Positions 14,201 through 22,429 of a stretch of DNA of 64,000 nucleotides are shown here, piece after piece. The stretch comes from Meghimatium bilineatum (Eukaryota > Mollusca > Gastropoda > Stylommatophora > Philomycidae). The notes beneath the pieces are model-generated. The model ran no database searches. It saw nothing but the letters and a program-made list of their open reading frames with translations, and was not told the origin of the DNA. The stretch is taken from the NCBI GenBank assembly GCA_034231615.1, contig CM067318.1:32753723-32817722 (forward strand), written 5' to 3'. A program made the translations under genes and the position numbers. The stretch's first letter is position 1. Each line of letters starts with the position of its first letter.

Positions 14201-17200
14201 TAAATACAATAAATAATATATATATAGAGAACATATGGATGTTGATAGTGACACAGATAACTGCAAAAGGGTCAAACAGGTTTGGTCGTGTTTAGCTTTG
14301 AGGTTAATGACCAGCGTGTAGTAAGGGAACAAGTTATCTCATATTGCTGGCCTACTAACAATATGGTTATGGATGTTCACCATTCAGTGGAGGTGGTAAA
14401 CACACTGAATGTATTAGTTACAGTCAATGATGGATGTTTTGGGCTATTGGAACAAATAAAACTGCTACAGAATGCATTTCCGTTCTCTGGACTACACACT
14501 CTAGGATGACCATTGTCTGCTACAAGAGATATGTTGTTGCTGTCAATTACCCCAGGAATTGTGAGCAGCTTGCTCTTATTTCCTATGTGAACTGGAGTAG
14601 TTTCTCAGAGCTTTCTTTCATACCCAGAAGGTTTCAGCTTTTGGCTTTAATGCAATGCCTATTGAAGAAGCCTTCTACTCTGAGGGTATATATGTGACGG
14701 GACAAGCTGATAGTTTCCCTGGTTCATCCACTGTGCATCTTTCCTCCAACAAGGTGCTTCACAGCCAGTGAACTATTCCTTGTGTAGGAAGACTATTCCA
14801 TTACCACCCATCATATCCCTAGGTCCCAGACATAATTTCATCTGTATGAGCCATGTTGAGCAATGGAGAGTCAAATTAGACTCAGAGTTGTTGTTTTGCC
14901 AAACTTGTCAGTGGCCTGGGATTTTTCTTCTTCTTCAGCGTTCATTCTCAAACTCCCACTGGATATTTCTTGTAGCAAGACCATGGTCCTATTAGATTTC
15001 CAGAAGGATGTAGTCCAGAGAATGGAAATGCATTGTGTCGCTGTTTTTTTATGCGCCAATGGTCTGACATATCCATCTTCAGCGGAGGCCTGGGATTTGA
15101 CCTATGCATATTTCATACACTTGCTTCGTCCGCTTGTGATGGCCTACCAATCCATCACCAGAAGCAGAATGTATATTTTTTACTCTTCGCCATTGCGTTT
15201 ATCACCCAAAATAAGTAGGTACAGTTCGCTTATCTCGGATGAGAAGTTTCAAAGTTGACAAACAAATCTCTTGTAAGAAAGATATCATTCTCCTCTGTGC
15301 CCTTGGGTACTGAATCCAATTCTCTCTGTATGAGCTGTGTTGGGCAACAGCAAAACTCAAGTTAGACTATGTATACTGTATCCTTAAAGACAACGACGTT
15401 TTCCCCATCTATGTTGCCCACATCATTCAGTCCGAGTCTCAACATTGCTTCACTCAGAAATTTGAACAATGTTCTCCTGTCATTTGCCCAATGCTTTTTT
15501 TGTGTGCAATGGGGAGCTGTTTTCAAAGCTTTCTTCCTTACCCAAGAGTACATGACCAAGTTGGTGCAGGCAATAACAGAGTCAAGATTCCTACTTTTAA
15601 TGGGGTCAATTGTGGTAGGACATGTGGGCTTCTGTGTGTTCTCAAGTATGAACAGCACTTCCACCAATCAGTCTCGTGCTGGACAATTGTGATTTCATTG
15701 CCACTATCGTTTTACACACACAATACTGCCCTCTATCGCGGGTTGCCTTTTCCAGAATCAATGTGTACTCCAGACACCACTATATCGTAACGACGTCTAC
15801 TCATATCGGGACATTCCCCTCCAATGCATTCTGTACTTTGGCTGACCGAACCACAGTGTGTGTTGATACTGCCGCTAGATGTATTGGCAGAGGTGTCAGA
15901 GATATTGCTTGCCTCATGGCAGGCCGTTCTCATACCATCTACAGCCTTCATATCAACGGACATGGTCCTCAAAAGTGTTGACTAGGAACACAGCATACAC
16001 AGATGTATTTCTATTTCTAGGGTGCACCAGGAGGAGATACTTTTAGGATCTTGGTTATCTGCTAACTCTGGGTCCGACGAGCAATGCAGGGGTTTTGTGG
16101 TGAGGTTGGATGTCCTATCCCATTTAGGATCAATGTGATTCAGAAACCAGCTGAAGTCAGATGTCTCAGGATGAAAGGCAAATATATCAAAGCTAAATTA
16201 TAAACCATGACGCAAAGTATTCCATCCTCCAGACTGCATCTTGCCAATCTGCAGCAGTCTGAGAACGAATGCAAAAGAACTCAGCAGCTCTAAATAATAC
16301 GCAACAAACAAAACAACAGCATACATAAGATGTTTTTGTTTCCTGGCACACCATTATTTACATAAGTAAACTAAGTTGTTTAAGCATACAAATACTTACG
16401 TAACAACTGGGTCTTTGCAAGGTTGCAGGGTCAAACTACAGCAGTCAAATTCCTGGATGGCAAATAAAATTGCTACATGTAATATGAGAGTGCTTCAAAT
16501 TAAAACCATAAATATAATACCCTAATAGTAAAACCCATAACCCATCAGGTTCTTGGTTACATTGAGACATTTGGTGCAGAAAGATCTTCAGGCATCTCTA
16601 TCCTCTACCATCCTGATGAGTTTAAAAACTTCACACCTTGTCCAGTCCTTGACATTATCCAGCCATGTCTTCTTTTTTGCACCTCATCTTCATCCACCTT
16701 CTGCCTACCTTGCAGAACATCTCTAAAGTAAATATAGTTTTTTGTGAATGTTTTGAAAAAGTCAAACAACTATATCATTTTTCAACGAAGCACCATTGCT
16801 CATCAATCACAAGCATTTGGTATAATTCCTCCAGTGTCTATAGTGCTCAGATTTTTGCAGAACAAACTAATCTTGATCTTGTGTCTATCACACTTTAACA
16901 GTTTTAATTTGGTGCATGCTCTTAGAGTGAGTTCAGAAGTGACTTCAGTAAACCAAAACAAATGCAAAGAACGTTAGAAAGAAAAACAAGCTCCTAGCTT
17001 CAATAGCAGAAAATATGCAATGGATACCAGCAGGAGTTATAGTAACATTCCACAGCATATTTATAAATGAAAATGTATTATTGTATTGTCCTATAAAGAC
17101 TTGGAGAGTTTAAGACATGTCCTAAAGACATCTCGAAGAAGAAGAGCACTTAACTGTATCTCTCCATGGTAATGGATGCATATGCAATTCTGGAGATACG

Positions 17201-20200
17201 GCATCCATAGATACGAGTGGATATTTCTGTGTCATCTGTGTTCCAAATAGCATGCTATTTCATTTGTTTGATTCAATTCCTGGAATTACAAGCAATTGGA
17301 ATTGCTGGTATTACCTCTTGTATGATGGAAACGTTCATAACCAAAAGACCCCTCAACTCTCATTGGTGTGCAATGCTTTGAGAAGCCTCATACTCAGAGG
17401 AGGTTAAAATACTACCGTATGTTTATTTGCTTCTCTACCTTTCCGTAACATGCAGAGTTGGAGTCACGAATTTTAGCTCATCTGTCAAGCATCTTTTTCT
17501 GTTAGGTGTTCATAGCACCATAGCTCTAGACCATGGTAACTGGGATGGATGGGGCAGCCAGCTATACATTCCCTACCATGCAAGTGGGCTCTTCACATAA
17601 GAAGGCTGATGTGACCCCATGACTTTATAATTCTCTCACAACCATTAATTAATTCAAATCTAATCCTAGAATGGGCAGAAACACAAATTTCATTGTTTAA
17701 TGCAACAAATTTGCTGCTGTTCTTTTTCGTTCTTCTGTGTCTGATACATAATGTGTCTCAAACAATCAAAGTACCTAGTTTTTTTTCTATTTCAGCTACA
17801 GGCACTAGTGCATCAAGACCATGTGAAAAGCAATAGCAAACTCCTAAATGTAAATATTACATAGATAATCACTAGTCAAAAAATGCTAGGATGATTGCTA
17901 TGTCCTGCATAGGATATGCTACCAACACTCAATATGCAAACATTTCAACAATTATATTTTAATATGTTTCATTTTTTGTGTCTTTCATCTCTAGTTTATT
18001 TTTGTGTGGACATATCTTCTTCTGCATTCGTTCTCAAAACTGCAAATTTCAGGATGTGGTCCAGGGAAGAGAATGTGTTGTGTCATGGTTTAAAGCTTTA
18101 CTGCAACATCCCCTTCGGCTGATATGTCCCAATTCAAAATGGTTTCTAGGTCACTTTGACCCAACATTGCGTGGAACAACCAACTCTATCTGAGCTTCCT
18201 TAGTCACCTCTTACAACAAAATTACACGGCGCCATAATTGTTCTTTCCGTCTGCTAATGTATACCACTGCGCATGTCCCATATATCTTCCCACTATTGTA
18301 CATAATTATAATTTACCTTAATTCTAAACACTAGAAACCGATTCTAATCCCTAACCCTAGGCTAAACACTAATTCTAATGCAATCGTACTCAATAAATAT
18401 TAATTTTAAATACTACTTATATTCCAAACTCAATCATACAACAATAGTTAGAAAATACCTCGAAACTAGAGAAAACGTAACAGTGAAGAACTATACTTTA
18501 CTTGTGCCTTTTACAGAACTTAATAAATCTAGTTTCAAACATGACAAACGATTCCATCACTATTTTAAACACTGTCACAAAAAATTTAGGCGCAACTATC
18601 GATCAACTCTTCACTATGACCTTTGTTCTAGTTTCGAGATATTACCTATCCCAGGGCTATTCAATTGGCGGCCCGTGGAGGCCTAGTAAATGGCCCGCGG
18701 ATCATTGCTAAATCAGTGAAATAAAGTTATTAAAAAAACTAAATGTATAAAATCATTCAATGTGTTTTTTATAAATCTGGCCCATGATGATCCCCACTTT
18801 CTACATTTTGGCCCCCCGAGTAAATATAGTTGAATAGACCTGACCTAACCTTTCCAGTGTGATTGCAGAAGTTGTAATTAAAATTAAAGTATGCTATTTG
18901 AAACGGAATACTAATTTGGCATTAGCATTTAGATTGGGGGGGGGGGGGGTAAGGGTTAGGATCAGTTATAAATTAAAAATGAATTAGTTATAAAAGTTAT
19001 AATTATAAATGTTGTTGATATCGTGTTTGTCGGGAGATCTGACGTCACGGCATCCATTAATTGGTAAAAATGTGGTTTCGTCCACAGTTTGAGCTATTAA
19101 TAGCACACTGTTTACATATTTAACTAGTTGACGTCATGGAGTTCCGCGAGAAAACTAAAGAACCAATGAAATCAACGCAGACTATTACGTCACATCCCCG
19201 CCAACCGCCAAACCTTATGCGTGACGGACATCTTTTTAAAAATTGATCTAGTTGATGGCGGATTTCATTGGTTTTACTAGTCGAAATCCATACACGCCTA
19301 GCTAAAAATGTAAATAGTGTGAAATGGAACAGTATGAAACACTTACCTTAGTCACCATTCCTTGGCGGATACTTGTTTTATCACACAACGGAAATCCCGG
19401 AATATATGTGGCGGATGCTTAGTCACTGTTCCTTGGCGGATAAACTTATTTTATCCCGATAAAGAAATCCTGGAACATATGTGGCGATTTTTGATGCCTC
19501 TTCCGCCACATATATTCACAAGGATAGGCAGGAAATTGTCCTTTGCACAGCCTACCTTGGTTTCGGCATTGTCACTTCATGAGACCCCCACAATCCTTCT
19601 ATTGTATTCGTGTGGGTTCCTGTTTCATGATTCTGGAAATCCACGCTGTTGTTGACGTTCATATGTGTATACCCTTTATCTTTTAAGCAGGAATATGCTC
19701 TCCAACAATCAGAGACTATGGTCGCTCCGGGAAACATGTTCTTTTATAATACTCAATAGAACTTCTTTAGTCTGTTCTACTACCACCTTTAGTACACATT
19801 TATTAGACCCTCTATCAACCAAACCAAACACCCACGTTCCTTGTACATATCTCCCGTATAATACTTCCTTTTGCCGAACATGGATTCGTCTATCTCGACG
19901 ACAGCATCTACTCCTCCAACTTTTACAGTTTCGTTTGCACACATTTCCACACATATTTCCCTACAAAAGCTTTCCAATCTGCGACTGCCTGGGTTCCAAC
20001 TTTCACTTCCCTTTTTATGAAACCAATCCTGGTATTCATCACCCACAAATATGTAAGAAGTAAAATATCACCCATACTTAGGTGGCTCCTTGCAGGAATG
20101 ATTTCGTACACTCCTGCTAAAATCATGACGATTGCTACCATAACGTCTACATCTCCAAATCTATCCTTCAGATTTGCTGGAATTTTTCACCAATTTCATA

Positions 20201-22429
20201 TATTCACCGCAAGACGGGCACACATAATGATTACAAATCAGTCCCTCGTTCATGCACCAATCTAGAACAAATTTTTCTCCATTGGCACGCAAATTGATAA
20301 AGAAACTGAGATCCTGGGTGGTCATTTTTCACTGCTGAAACTGGGGTGCAAAGGGAACGCATCTAGGCGGACCCAGGGTTAGCAGATAACCAAGATCTCA
20401 AATGTACCTCCTCGCTGTGCACCCTGGAAACAGAAATACAGCAGCTCTAGCTGATTCTGGCCAAATCATATATGGATCGTGTCCGAGAAAGTGAAGGTAG
20501 CAGATGGAAAGAGATTTGACTGCATAAGAGACAGACAACATCTCAGACACCACCAGCATCACCACATATAGCGACACTGTCGATATACAGTGAAGCTAGT
20601 CAGTCCAGTCCGAACATTGGAGGGGCGACCAATGTAAAATGCACGTAAAGGTAGATGCATGGCGAGAGACAAATAAAATTCATACTGAGTACAATGAAAG
20701 AGCAGAACAGTGTTAGAGGGCGGCGCGAACTGCAAATAGAAAGTGAAAAGTTCCTAGGAAAGGGGAACTACAAGCTCCATCAGCTCGAGACGAGCTTCTA
20801 GTTACCTGTACTCCTTACAGACAGAGACCCAGACCCAATTATTGGCGTTCGGAAAAGCAAGAAGTCCTAACCCAACTCTAATGTCAAGCCTTCCTAAACC
20901 AAAAATATGCTCGCGAATAGAAAGGGTCCCATACCCGATGGGCTTAGGTACAACAGAGACAACGATTTTAGCCCTGGCCCAACTCTAATGTCAGGTTTTC
21001 CTATACCGGAAATACACTTGCAGAGAGAAATGGTTCAGTACCTGATGAGCTCAGGCGCTATTGGGACACGGTCGCTCAGCTCGAGAACGCCTTGCTCTCA
21101 AACGCATGGTGTGAGACTCGAACTTGGACAAGGGGTACACGATGTCAGTGAATTACACCTCGACTAAGAGAGCGAAAGAGCCAGGGTCCAACTCTTTTGA
21201 TGAGTTCTTCCCCTTAAGGAACAAGGCTCATGGATGAGAAACGGTTCAGTGCCCGATGGGCACAGGCACAGTACGTCCAATTACACAAGGCAAGTTCATA
21301 GACAGTGGAACACCTCGTACAAGACAGACGAGAGCAAAAATCATCTGGGCGAAGAGTCAATACATACACGCATGCCTGGTGACAGATATTGAGGCTGTCA
21401 CAGGCTAGGGTAGCCCACCCGAATTGTCAAGGCATGCCGAAATCGGATGTGCTAGGCCTACAAGGTGAATAATGGTGGCACAACCTAATCACGCTCCCGG
21501 CGGAAATCGCACGGATATCCGTGCTGGTTACAATGGAGCGAACGCAAAACAAACAAACAAACTGCTAAAACTTTACTAAACACTTTTGTTGCTGTTTTCA
21601 CTTTGCAATATCTGCGTAAAATAGACTCCTTTTTTCCGCTGACACTTGACCAAATCCAATTACACATGCGCCAACTTACCAGATCAATGCTCAACAACGT
21701 TGACTCAAGATTTATTTATTTTACAATATAAATAAATTTATAGTATACAATAGGAAAATGTACGAAATATAAAAATTAGAGGGGGGGGGATGCTGAATTT
21801 AAGTTATTTAAAAAAATATATATATAAACTAAAATCAGCACACCCCCCTCCCTTAGCGCCTGCTTGACCAACAGGACTCCAATGCCCACATTCTTGGTGG
21901 GTCCCATCCAGCAAGCTCAAATTCTCGATTCCAACCTCCAAGAACCAGCCAGCTGTGTATCAAATGTCCCCGCGAACCGTGATATCACAACTATTGAACT
22001 TTTCGAGGGAATTTAATGTCATTGGTGTTAGATACAAATCTGTGACGTCTGGTAGTTAAAAATGTGTAAACATTGTGTGCTATGTATATACTATATAATA
22101 GTATTATTATATAGTATAGTTACACATTATTAATTAATTATGACACAGTGAAGAGTTGATCTATATTTTTTACCGAAATTTATAGCCTTCGAAAAATTTT
22201 CTAAACATGATAATCCCAGATGTACTTATATATAATATTCTAACTTTTACTAAGTAAGTAAGTGTCATAATTAAATTAAATATAATAAAAAAAAACTACC
22301 TAGTACCTTGACAGCATCTTTTCCAAAACGAACTGCTTGTGATCCAAATCCTGATGCCTTTGTATCTTTTTGTCTCTCGTGATATGTATAAACAGTTCCT
22401 GCTGTGCAATTTCTCCCATGTCGAGTCAT
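2211..22429 (-). CDS. NOSIP: NOSIP orthologue, nitric oxide synthase-interacting protein (E3 ubiquitin ligase), nine coding exons
   Basis: Coding exons, in gene order: 22429-22307, 16452-16400, 14182-14071, 12323-12233, 9433-9297, 6506-6390, 5491-5421, 3027-2919, 2282-2211. Every intron starts GT and ends AG, phases agree, and the total is 885 nt (294 residues plus TGA), against about 300 residues for vertebrate NOSIP. Recognisable blocks: N-terminus MTRHGRNCTAGTVYTYHE; EFDCCSLTLQPCKDPVVT and DGHIYDKEAI of the split U-box; HQKKEIARKMKEYDRQR; LPSFWIPSLTP in the linker; CPMSGKSLKFKDLIPVKFTP, NRYVCAVTNDVLGN and MECVEKII in the C-terminal U-box half; C-terminus GFTGAGVTLEAKKPG. Known family role: ubiquitin ligase binding nitric oxide synthases and a spliceosomal protein, nuclear and cytoplasmic. 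Introns range from 636 to 5,854 bp and are rich in transposons, yet the frame is intact, so the gene is probably functional. The least conserved exon is number 4. Untranslated exons were not identified. Confidence 0.95.
2616..2862 (-). mobile_element. SINE family A, in NOSIP intron 8
   Basis: Same block order (CTACAGATTAGCAGGATGTA, GGGATGGGACAGCTAATCCC, GGTAACTGTTGCTATTCTG) with small deletions. It fills about 40% of the 636-bp intron. Confidence 0.8.
2919..3027 (-). CDS. NOSIP: NOSIP exon 8
   Basis: 109 nt after a CTTCAG acceptor; completes a Ser codon, then GAVVTMECVEKIIKTDMMDP and ISGKKLKEKDIIPLQR; donor GTAGGT, phase 0. Confidence 0.96.
4780..4885 (+). mobile_element. SINE family A, degraded 3' piece
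   Basis: Forward orientation: TGTAAACTATGACAATGCAT, CAGACTACATCCTG and GAGATTGAGAATGAACATAG. It is diverged but in the right order. Confidence 0.6.
5421..5491 (-). CDS. NOSIP: NOSIP exon 7
   Basis: 71 nt encoding NRYVCAVTNDVLGNSVPCAV and LRP plus two bases; donor GTAAGT. The acceptor region is tandemly duplicated just upstream (5484-5595). Confidence 0.96.
5484..5595 (-). repeat. 56-bp tandem duplication across the 3' splice site of NOSIP exon 7
   Basis: 5484-5539 and 5540-5595 are direct copies differing at one base seen (AAAATG versus AGAATG). On the gene strand each copy carries the CTTCAG acceptor and the first bases of exon 7, so a second acceptor lies 56 bp upstream of the real one. 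Using it would read AAT CGT TAG, a stop at the third codon. Confidence 0.9.
5962..6235 (-). mobile_element. SINE family A, in NOSIP intron 6
   Basis: CTCCTGCAGAGTAGCAGGATG, GAACGCATTGTGTCATGG, GACCCTATATTGGATG and GGTAAACAGTTTTGCTATTC in order. A 14-base C run (6206-6219) has grown where other copies have CTCCCCTC. Its 5' end lies about 150 bp upstream of the exon 6 donor region on the gene strand. Confidence 0.8.
6390..6506 (-). CDS. NOSIP: NOSIP exon 6
   Basis: 117 nt, 39 codons, phase 0 at both ends: DEKVRCPMSGKSLKFKDLIP, then VKFTPINDRDNQ and ...SKV; donor GTAAGT. It carries the CPMSGK...VKFTP motif of the second U-box half. Confidence 0.96.
6648..7122. repeat. 49-bp minisatellite (10 units) grown inside a SINE
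   Basis: Ten units beginning CACAATGTAGCCACAAGAG start at 6648, 6700, 6749, 6798, 6847, 6896, 6945, 6991, 7037 and 7086, spaced 46-52 bp. Each unit ends TGAACCATGGTTAAAAA(GTTCTT). The unit corresponds to the SINE-A stretch around the GTAGTCC...GAATGCATTG...CATGGTTT block. The SINE start (TTCTCAAACTTCTGCTGGTT) lies just before it at 6628. Confidence 0.92.
7129..7205. repeat. Dispersed repeat, inverted relative to 9165-9240
   Basis: GATTCTTGATTAGAAAACTG followed by GGGACATTCCCATAAGTGCT and CTCTCTGTTCC. The reverse complement of 9165-9240 gives the same order with few differences, so both are copies of one unnamed repeat family. Confidence 0.65.
7510..7705. repeat. Second block of the SINE-derived minisatellite
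   Basis: Three more complete units plus partial ones (CACAATGTAGCCACAAGAAA..., each ending CATGGTTAACAA). It is followed at 7710-7770 by the next part of SINE A (TTTTTGGCCAGAGACATATG and GACTTCAGCAC), so both blocks lie within one original SINE that has been split by 7123-7510. Confidence 0.85.
8041..8266 (+). mobile_element. LINE (RTE-like) ORF2 C-terminus and 3' tail
   Basis: Encodes TILQGTVEGGRSRGGQIKTW, then TDNIKEWTGLDISTLIRIAD and RIRWRTLCAEASN to a stop. This R(G/R)xRGxQxKxWxDNIKEWTG block is the usual end of RTE-type reverse transcriptases. A GATT-repeat tail follows at 8257-8271 (TTGATTGATTGATTT). Located in NOSIP intron 5. Confidence 0.75.
8590..8940 (-). mobile_element. LINE reverse-transcriptase C-terminal relic
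   Basis: Minus strand reads, with frame changes, HIKRQHIKWYAHIRQ..., RPATKT and WTTEIKEATN, the 'HIxR...IKW.GH..R...RPRGRPxKxWxxxIKE' end of a LINE ORF2. It is heavily decayed. Confidence 0.5.
9165..9240. repeat. Dispersed repeat, partner of 7129-7205
   Basis: GAGCAGAGTACTCATGGGAA...TTTTTTAATCAAGAATC, the inverse of 7129-7205. It ends about 55 bp from the exon 5 donor. Confidence 0.65.
9297..9433 (-). CDS. NOSIP: NOSIP exon 5
   Basis: 137 nt. Lysine-rich linker, then KELPSFWIPSLTPQADAT, the hallmark FWIPSLTP block of NOSIP; donor GTCAGT, phase 0. The acceptor is CAGCAG, so use of the second AG would drop one residue. Confidence 0.95.
9541..9806 (-). mobile_element. SINE family A, in NOSIP intron 4
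   Basis: TTCTCAAACTTCTGCTGATT, TTTACAGCTTTGCTGTGATA, ATGGGGCAGTCAACTC and TAACACACAGGCAAA in order, with the CTCTTACGAC block eroded. Confidence 0.75.
9950..10335 (-). mobile_element. SINE family B, long copy
   Basis: Shares the 3' module with family A (TTCATTCTCAAACTC and GTAGTCCAGAGAA) but has a different body: ATCTCTCTTGTAGCAGCATG, TTATTTGTGCCAATGCCCTG, then a distal part (TCAGAGGTATGCAGTGCTTT...GAGCCATGGTCACAGG) that recurs at 17360-17585 and around 14600-14760. Confidence 0.7.
11320..11592 (-). mobile_element. SINE family A, near full length
   Basis: GTCCTGCGGAGTAGAAGGATG, TGGTTTACAGCATTGCTGCG, ATGGGATGGGACAGCCAACT, GGTAAACAGTGTTGCGATTA and GGGCCCTGGAACACACAGGT in order. One of the best-preserved copies, in NOSIP intron 4. 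Confidence 0.85.
11850..12195 (-). mobile_element. RTE-like LINE reverse-transcriptase fragment
   Basis: Minus strand reads VMLPILFNVYTDRIIEETQN, then in other frames NIQIESKIIKQVKEFKFLGS and IFTEDGRLD. These match the LSPxLFNLYTDRxI and INGxxIxxVxxFxYLGSxITEDGR segments of RTE-type reverse transcriptases. It lacks the YADD part and has stops. It starts about 38 bp downstream of the exon 4 splice donor. Confidence 0.7.
12233..12323 (-). CDS. NOSIP: NOSIP exon 4
   Basis: 91 nt after a CCACAG acceptor, encoding KEASELARAEQEARGLKFAQ and then QESNPIGQKY plus one base; donor GTGAGT. It is the variable charged helix of NOSIP. The call rests on phase fit, splice sites and the EAR...F...ES pattern rather than on strong residue identity. 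A retrotransposon remnant begins only about 38 bp past the donor. Confidence 0.82.
12455..12590 (+). mobile_element. LINE ORF2 C-terminal scrap
   Basis: FCKVGGGWKKMTWLDNINLW then WCEVSKLCR: the 'KTWxDNIKxW' end of the same LINE class as 16555-16735, decayed. Confidence 0.55.
12775..12930 (-). mobile_element. SINE family B
   Basis: TTCTTCTTCGGCATTCATTC, CTCTCTTGTAGTAGGACACC, CAGGATGTAGTCCAGAGAAT, GTTGCACCAATGGCCAGACA. In NOSIP intron 3. Confidence 0.75.
13700..13990 (+). mobile_element. SINE family B, rearranged
   Basis: Forward: GGCCATTGGTGCAAACAAGA, CATTCTCTAGACTATACCC, CCTGCTACAAGAGAGATCCA and AGAATGAAC to 13841. The distal family-B part follows (CTGAGAGTTGCACTCTTCTAG near 13907) in an order unlike the 9950 copy. 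Confidence 0.6.
14071..14182 (-). CDS. NOSIP: NOSIP exon 3
   Basis: 112 nt after a TTTCAG acceptor. The first base completes a Thr codon, then EDGHIYDKEAILKNIIHQKK and on to ...RQRTKLE; donor GTTAGT, phase 0. It matches the NOSIP segment that follows DPVVT. Confidence 0.95.
14438..14780. mobile_element. SINE family B pieces in both orientations
   Basis: 14440-14535 reads forward (TTGGAACAAATAAAACTGCT, TTCCGTTCTCTGGACTACAC, GTCTGCTACAAGAGATATG). 14600-14760 matches the distal family-B part in the other orientation (TTCATACCCAGAAGGTTTCA, CTACTCTGAGGGTATA). Confidence 0.5.
14930..15095 (-). mobile_element. SINE family B, well preserved
   Basis: TTCTTCTTCAGCGTTCATTC, ATTTCTTGTAGCAAGACCAT, AGGATGTAGTCCAGAGAATG, ATGCGCCAATGGTCTGACAT. 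The TTCTTC start is the reverse of a GAA-repeat tail. In NOSIP intron 2. Confidence 0.8.
15362..15667 (-). other. Unidentified open segment, 101 codons
   Basis: Open on the minus strand, with CTQKKHWANDRRTLFKFLSE and LNDVGNIDGENVVVFKDTVY among its residues. I do not recognise a family. It is inside NOSIP intron 2 between SINE and 1.2-kb element relics, so a transposon gene remnant is more likely than a host exon. Confidence 0.3.
15808..16090 (-). mobile_element. Diverged old relative of the 1.2-kb element (5' part)
   Basis: Aligns by eye with roughly the first 300 bp of the element in reverse, including CAGGGTGCACC near 16019, GATCTTGGTTATCTGCTAA at 16047 and GGGTCCGACGAGCAATGC at 16070. Many substitutions and indels indicate a much older insertion in NOSIP intron 2, so the family has been active over a long time. 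Confidence 0.7.
16105..16283 (+). mobile_element. SINE family A, 3' half
   Basis: Forward: GTCCTATCCCATTTAGGATC, GCTGAAGTCAGATGTCTCAG, TATAAACCATGACGCAAAGT, CAGACTGCATCTTGCCAATC and GAGAACGAATGCAAAAGAA. It starts about 100 bp upstream of exon 2 in + coordinates. Confidence 0.75.
16400..16452 (-). CDS. NOSIP: NOSIP exon 2
   Basis: 53 nt after a CAG acceptor; encodes EFDCCSLTLQPCKDPVV plus two bases of the next codon, then a GTAAGT donor. This is the first cysteine-containing half of the split U-box. Confidence 0.95.
16530..16735 (-). mobile_element. LINE (RTE-like) ORF2 C-terminus
   Basis: Minus strand shows the same tail end as 8041: KKTWLDNVKDWTRCEVFKL-like, IRMVEDRD, then a Lys-Asn-Leu stretch and GGGTTATGGGTTTT. 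In-frame changes make it dead. Confidence 0.6.
17340..17590 (-). mobile_element. SINE family B, distal part
   Basis: Aligns with 10100-10330: GTGCAATGCTTTGAGAAGCC, CTTCTCTACCTTTCCGTAAC, TCAAGCATCTTTTTCTGTTA, CTAGACCATGGTAACTGGGA, CATTCCCTACCATGCAAG. In NOSIP intron 1. Confidence 0.6.
17600..19340. other. Intron 1 AT-rich stretch
   Basis: Contains one SINE A copy (18018-18225) and a 14-base G run (18936-18949) next to TAAGGGTTAGG. A TAATCCCTAACCCTAGG stretch at 18346 is telomere-like only by chance length. No coding sequence recognised. Confidence 0.55.
18018..18225 (-). mobile_element. SINE family A, truncated
   Basis: CTTCTTCTGCATTCGTTCTC, AGGATGTGGTCCAGGGAAGA, TGTGTCATGGTTTAAAGC, TTAGTCACCTCTTACAACA in order. 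It ends in the central block. Confidence 0.75.
19353..19516. repeat. Subterminal repeats of the Merlin relic
   Basis: Two direct ~68-bp copies (19353-19419 and 19420-19488) share TTCCTTGGCGGATA and ATATGTGGCGGA-like ends. They are followed at 19500-19516 by TTCCGCCACATATATTC, the inverse of the copy end. Such structure is typical near DNA-transposon termini. The matching far end was not found. Confidence 0.6.
19555..20325 (-). pseudogene. Merlin-superfamily (IS1016/ISXO2-like) transposase relic
   Basis: Read on the minus strand from about 20325 across several frames. It shows an N-terminal ANGEKFVLDWCMNEGLICNH zinc-ribbon-like part with CPSCG; then VVEIDESMFGKRKYYTGDMY (first catalytic Asp); WVFGLVDRGSNKC; IVSDCWRAYSCLKDKGYTH (second Asp); and THTNTIEGLWGSH (the Glu). 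That is the DDE order and spacing of Merlin elements. Reading moves between frames several times, so it is dead. It lies in NOSIP intron 1, with the 1.2-kb element inserted just upstream. A possible start of the original element lies beyond 21573. Confidence 0.85.
20343..21560 (+). mobile_element. 1.2-kb (AAAC)n-tailed element, copy 2 (full length, inside a Merlin relic)
   Basis: 1,218 bp, starting GGGGTGCAAAGGGAACGC and ending in an (AAAC)n tail. Flanked by 12-bp duplications ACTGCTGAAACT (20331-20342) and ACTGCTAAAACT (21561-21572), one mismatch. It sits in NOSIP intron 1 immediately upstream of the Merlin transposase frame. No long reading frame and no terminal inverted repeats were seen; the tail and target duplication imply retroposition by a LINE. 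It contains internal ~110-bp direct repeats. Confidence 0.9.
21573..22306. other. Intron 1 proximal segment, low information
   Basis: 21573-21700 may be the 5' part of the Merlin element (open on the minus strand, no recognisable domain). The rest is AT-rich intron with a G run at 21781-21789 and TATATA tracts. No gene was recognised. Confidence 0.45.
22307..22429 (-). CDS. NOSIP: NOSIP exon 1 (start codon)
   Basis: 123 nt, 41 codons, starting with ATG on the minus strand at 22429. It encodes MTRHGRNCTAG..., the near-invariant NOSIP N-terminus, and ends ...FGKDAVK before a GTACTA donor, phase 0. The strong match to the family start fixes the initiator. Confidence 0.95.

Noticed and set aside
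18340-18365. Internal telomeric repeat (CCCTAACCCTAGG).
   Set aside because: Fewer than two repeats and not tandem.
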